Positions 62,694 to 64,000 of a DNA stretch of 64,000 bases are shown here, piece by piece; position 1 is the stretch's first letter; each line of letters starts with the position of its first letter. Location: NCBI RefSeq assembly GCF_003711225.1, contig NZ_CP031030.1, positions 3,038,001-3,102,000 of the forward strand. Reading direction: 5' to 3'. Origin of the DNA: Runella sp. SP2. Lineage in GTDB: Bacteria; Bacteroidota; Bacteroidia; Cytophagales; Spirosomataceae. The notes under the pieces are model-generated. The model worked only from the letters and a program-made list of their open reading frames with translations, searched no databases and was not told the origin of the DNA. A program made the translations under genes and the position numbers.

Positions 62694-63506
62694 ATGCCTT
62701 TCGTACAGACCAACGGTATCAATTTTTACTACGAAGAGCGGGGTGATGCCAACGCTCAGCCATTGCTCCTCATCATGGGAATCACGGCAGCAGGCGGTGT
62801 GTGGGAGCCCCACGCCTCGTACTGGGCAAACGATTTTCGGTGCATTATTGGTGACAACCGTGGCGTAGGCAAAACCGACAAACCGCAAGGCCCCTATTCA
62901 ACGGCTCAAATGGCCGACGATTATGCAGGATTGCTCGACGCGCTGGGTTTGGAAAATGTGCACGTAGTTGGCTGTTCGATGGGAAGTACCATTGCCCAAC
63001 AACTGGCGATTCGTCACCCTAAAAAAGTGCGCTCGTTGGTGCTGATGTGTCCGTGGGCGCGCTGCGATAACGTGGCCAAAGCCATTTTTACCCACATGAT
63101 GCACTGCAAAGCACGCTTCCGTCCCGAGGAATTTAGCTTGTACATTCAGCAGTTGATTTATTCAAAATCGTCGTGGGATAACGAAACCATCGCAGCAGAA
63201 CTGGAAGCAGGACGCGCCCAAGCGGGTCTCGACCCGTTCCCTCAGCCATTGCACGGACTGGAAGGACAAGCTTCGGCCTGCATTTCGCACAATGCCTTGG
63301 CGGATTTACCGAACGTTACGCAACCGACGCTTGTGATTGGTGGCCGCGAGGACATTTTTACGCCCGTTTGGATGGCCGAAGAAGTGACCAATGCGATTCC
63401 TAACGCGGAGTTGTATTTGTACGAAAATGCGGGACACATTTTCCATTTTGAGCACTTGGACGACTTTAACCCACGGGTAAAGAATTGGTTAAGTCAGCAT
63501 ACTTAA
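62694..63506 (+). CDS. Alpha/beta hydrolase
   Basis: 270 aa canonical alpha/beta hydrolase without signal peptide. Oxyanion region LLLIMGITAAGG, DNRGVGKTDKP, nucleophile elbow VVGCSMGSTIAQQLA (serine), VIGGREDIFTPV (aspartate) and NAGHIFHFEH (histidine) give a complete triad. Substrate unknown; the position in the sugar cluster may mean it removes acyl or lactone groups. The ATG of the next gene is 6 bp after its stop. Confidence 0.92.
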   Translation: MPFVQTNGINFYYEERGDANAQPLLLIMGITAAGGVWEPHASYWANDFRCIIGDNRGVGKTDKPQGPYSTAQMADDYAGLLDALGLENVHVVGCSMGSTIAQQLAIRHPKKVRSLVLMCPWARCDNVAKAIFTHMMHCKARFRPEEFSLYIQQLIYSKSSWDNETIAAELEAGRAQAGLDPFPQPLHGLEGQASACISHNALADLPNVTQPTLVIGGREDIFTPVWMAEEVTNAIPNAELYLYENAGHIFHFEHLDDFNPRVKNWLSQHT

Positions 63507-63512
63507 TTATTT

Positions 63513-64000
63513 ATGAACACAAACGAAACAAACACGCAACCTTGGACCAACAAACTGTCGCACGTGGCGCAGTGGGGAGGCATCGAAACCTCCGTACTCG
63601 ACAACGGCGCAGGACGTGGGACGCGCATTGCGTGGATAAATACGGGAACGGGTTTGCGGTATAAAGTGGTGCTTGACCGCGCCATGGACATCGCCGAAGC
63701 GTTCTACAACCAACACGGTTTGGCTTGGTTGAGTCATGCAGGTATTACGCCACCTCAGCCTTTTTCGGACGGTGGCATTGATTGGCTTCGGACGTTCGGT
63801 GGAGGTTTAGTTACCACGTGCGGGTTGAGCCACATTGGTGGGCCTGAGTCGGACGAATACGGTCAGCGCGGCCTTCACGGCGAAATCAGCAATATTCCCG
63901 CCGAAATTGAATCCATCGTTCAGCCCGACCCTGTGGCGGGCAAGTTGGACATGAGCATTACGGGGATTATCAAACAAGCCCGCGTTTTTGGGCCCGTGTT
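63513..64000 (+). CDS. DUF4432/aldose epimerase-like protein, cut by window end
   Basis: 162 codons are visible and the frame is open to the last base. NKLSHVAQWGGIETSVLDNGAGRGTRIAWINTG, VVLDRAMDIAEAFYNQHGLAWLSHAG and WLRTFGGGLVTTCGLSHIGGP match the DUF4432 family, a galactose-mutarotase-like beta-sandwich. Likely processes or binds a sugar or its keto form, fitting the neighbouring isomerases. The start at ATG 63513 is 6 bp after the hydrolase stop. Confidence 0.8.
   Translation, partial: MNTNETNTQPWTNKLSHVAQWGGIETSVLDNGAGRGTRIAWINTGTGLRYKVVLDRAMDIAEAFYNQHGLAWLSHAGITPPQPFSDGGIDWLRTFGGGLVTTCGLSHIGGPESDEYGQRGLHGEISNIPAEIESIVQPDPVAGKLDMSITGIIKQARVFGPV

Overview
The window looks like a chromosome segment from a Bacteroidota bacterium of the order Cytophagales, most likely Spirosomataceae (Runella/Dyadobacter-like). 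This rests on gene content: two TonB-dependent receptors, a type IX secretion C-terminal domain of the gliding-motility (CHU_C) type, a TamB gene divergent from tsaD, a PVC-type heme-binding dehydrogenase, DUF1080 and ThuA proteins, and a CcmE with a CxxxY heme site. Intergenic regions are AT-rich and ribosome binding sites are weak. The genus is inference. No rRNA, tRNA or CRISPR array was seen.

Layout. 0.5-17.5 kb: an AraC-type regulator convergent with a TonB receptor, an ABC exporter, an AhpD-like protein, a TlpA-like lipoprotein, a cyclophilin, a large secreted heme protein coupled to an EEP-fold hydrolase, a DUF6973 protein, an esterase, a small membrane protein, an Arg/Asp heptad-repeat protein and a second TonB receptor. 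17.6-23.2 kb: an AraC regulator, then a four-gene molybdenum hydroxylase operon (coxG-S-L-M-like). Its large subunit has the AYRGAGR loop, so it is not a true CO dehydrogenase. 25.1-31.0 kb: a cytochrome c maturation operon (ccmB, C, D, E, F) on the minus strand, interrupted by a beta-barrel gene and by a DUF2281/PIN toxin-antitoxin pair. 31.1-33.7 kb: an MFS exporter behind a terminator-like leader, and a PadR regulator with its membrane-protein partner.

33.7-37.7 kb is an accessory island. It holds four copies of a ~115-135 bp palindromic element, AT-rich hypothetical genes (DUF2199, DUF3800 and others) and a tyrosine recombinase remnant. 37.7-43.6 kb: glyS, a VapBC pair, a helix-hairpin-helix protein, a Ycf48-like propeller and an S41 peptidase. 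43.8-48.4 kb: a MacB/LolD-type ATPase without a permease, a class A beta-lactamase-fold protein, a membrane TPR protein and the 3' tail of a TolC gene. 48.5-50.0 kb: a TlpA-like gene broken by two in-frame stops. 50.3-58.5 kb: tamB, tsaD and a large T9SS cargo protein. 58.8-64.0 kb: a plus-strand run of sugar-related genes (DUF1080, two TIM-barrel isomerases, ThuA-like, alpha/beta hydrolase, DUF4432) that leaves the window.

The most unusual content is the density of small palindromic repeat families, at least five and mostly at gene ends, and the decaying genes beside intact operons. I found no complete novel defence or mobile system. The best candidates for undescribed biology are the palindromic island, the hairpin families with compensatory arms, the leader ahead of the MFS gene and the toxin-antitoxin pair inside the ccm operon.
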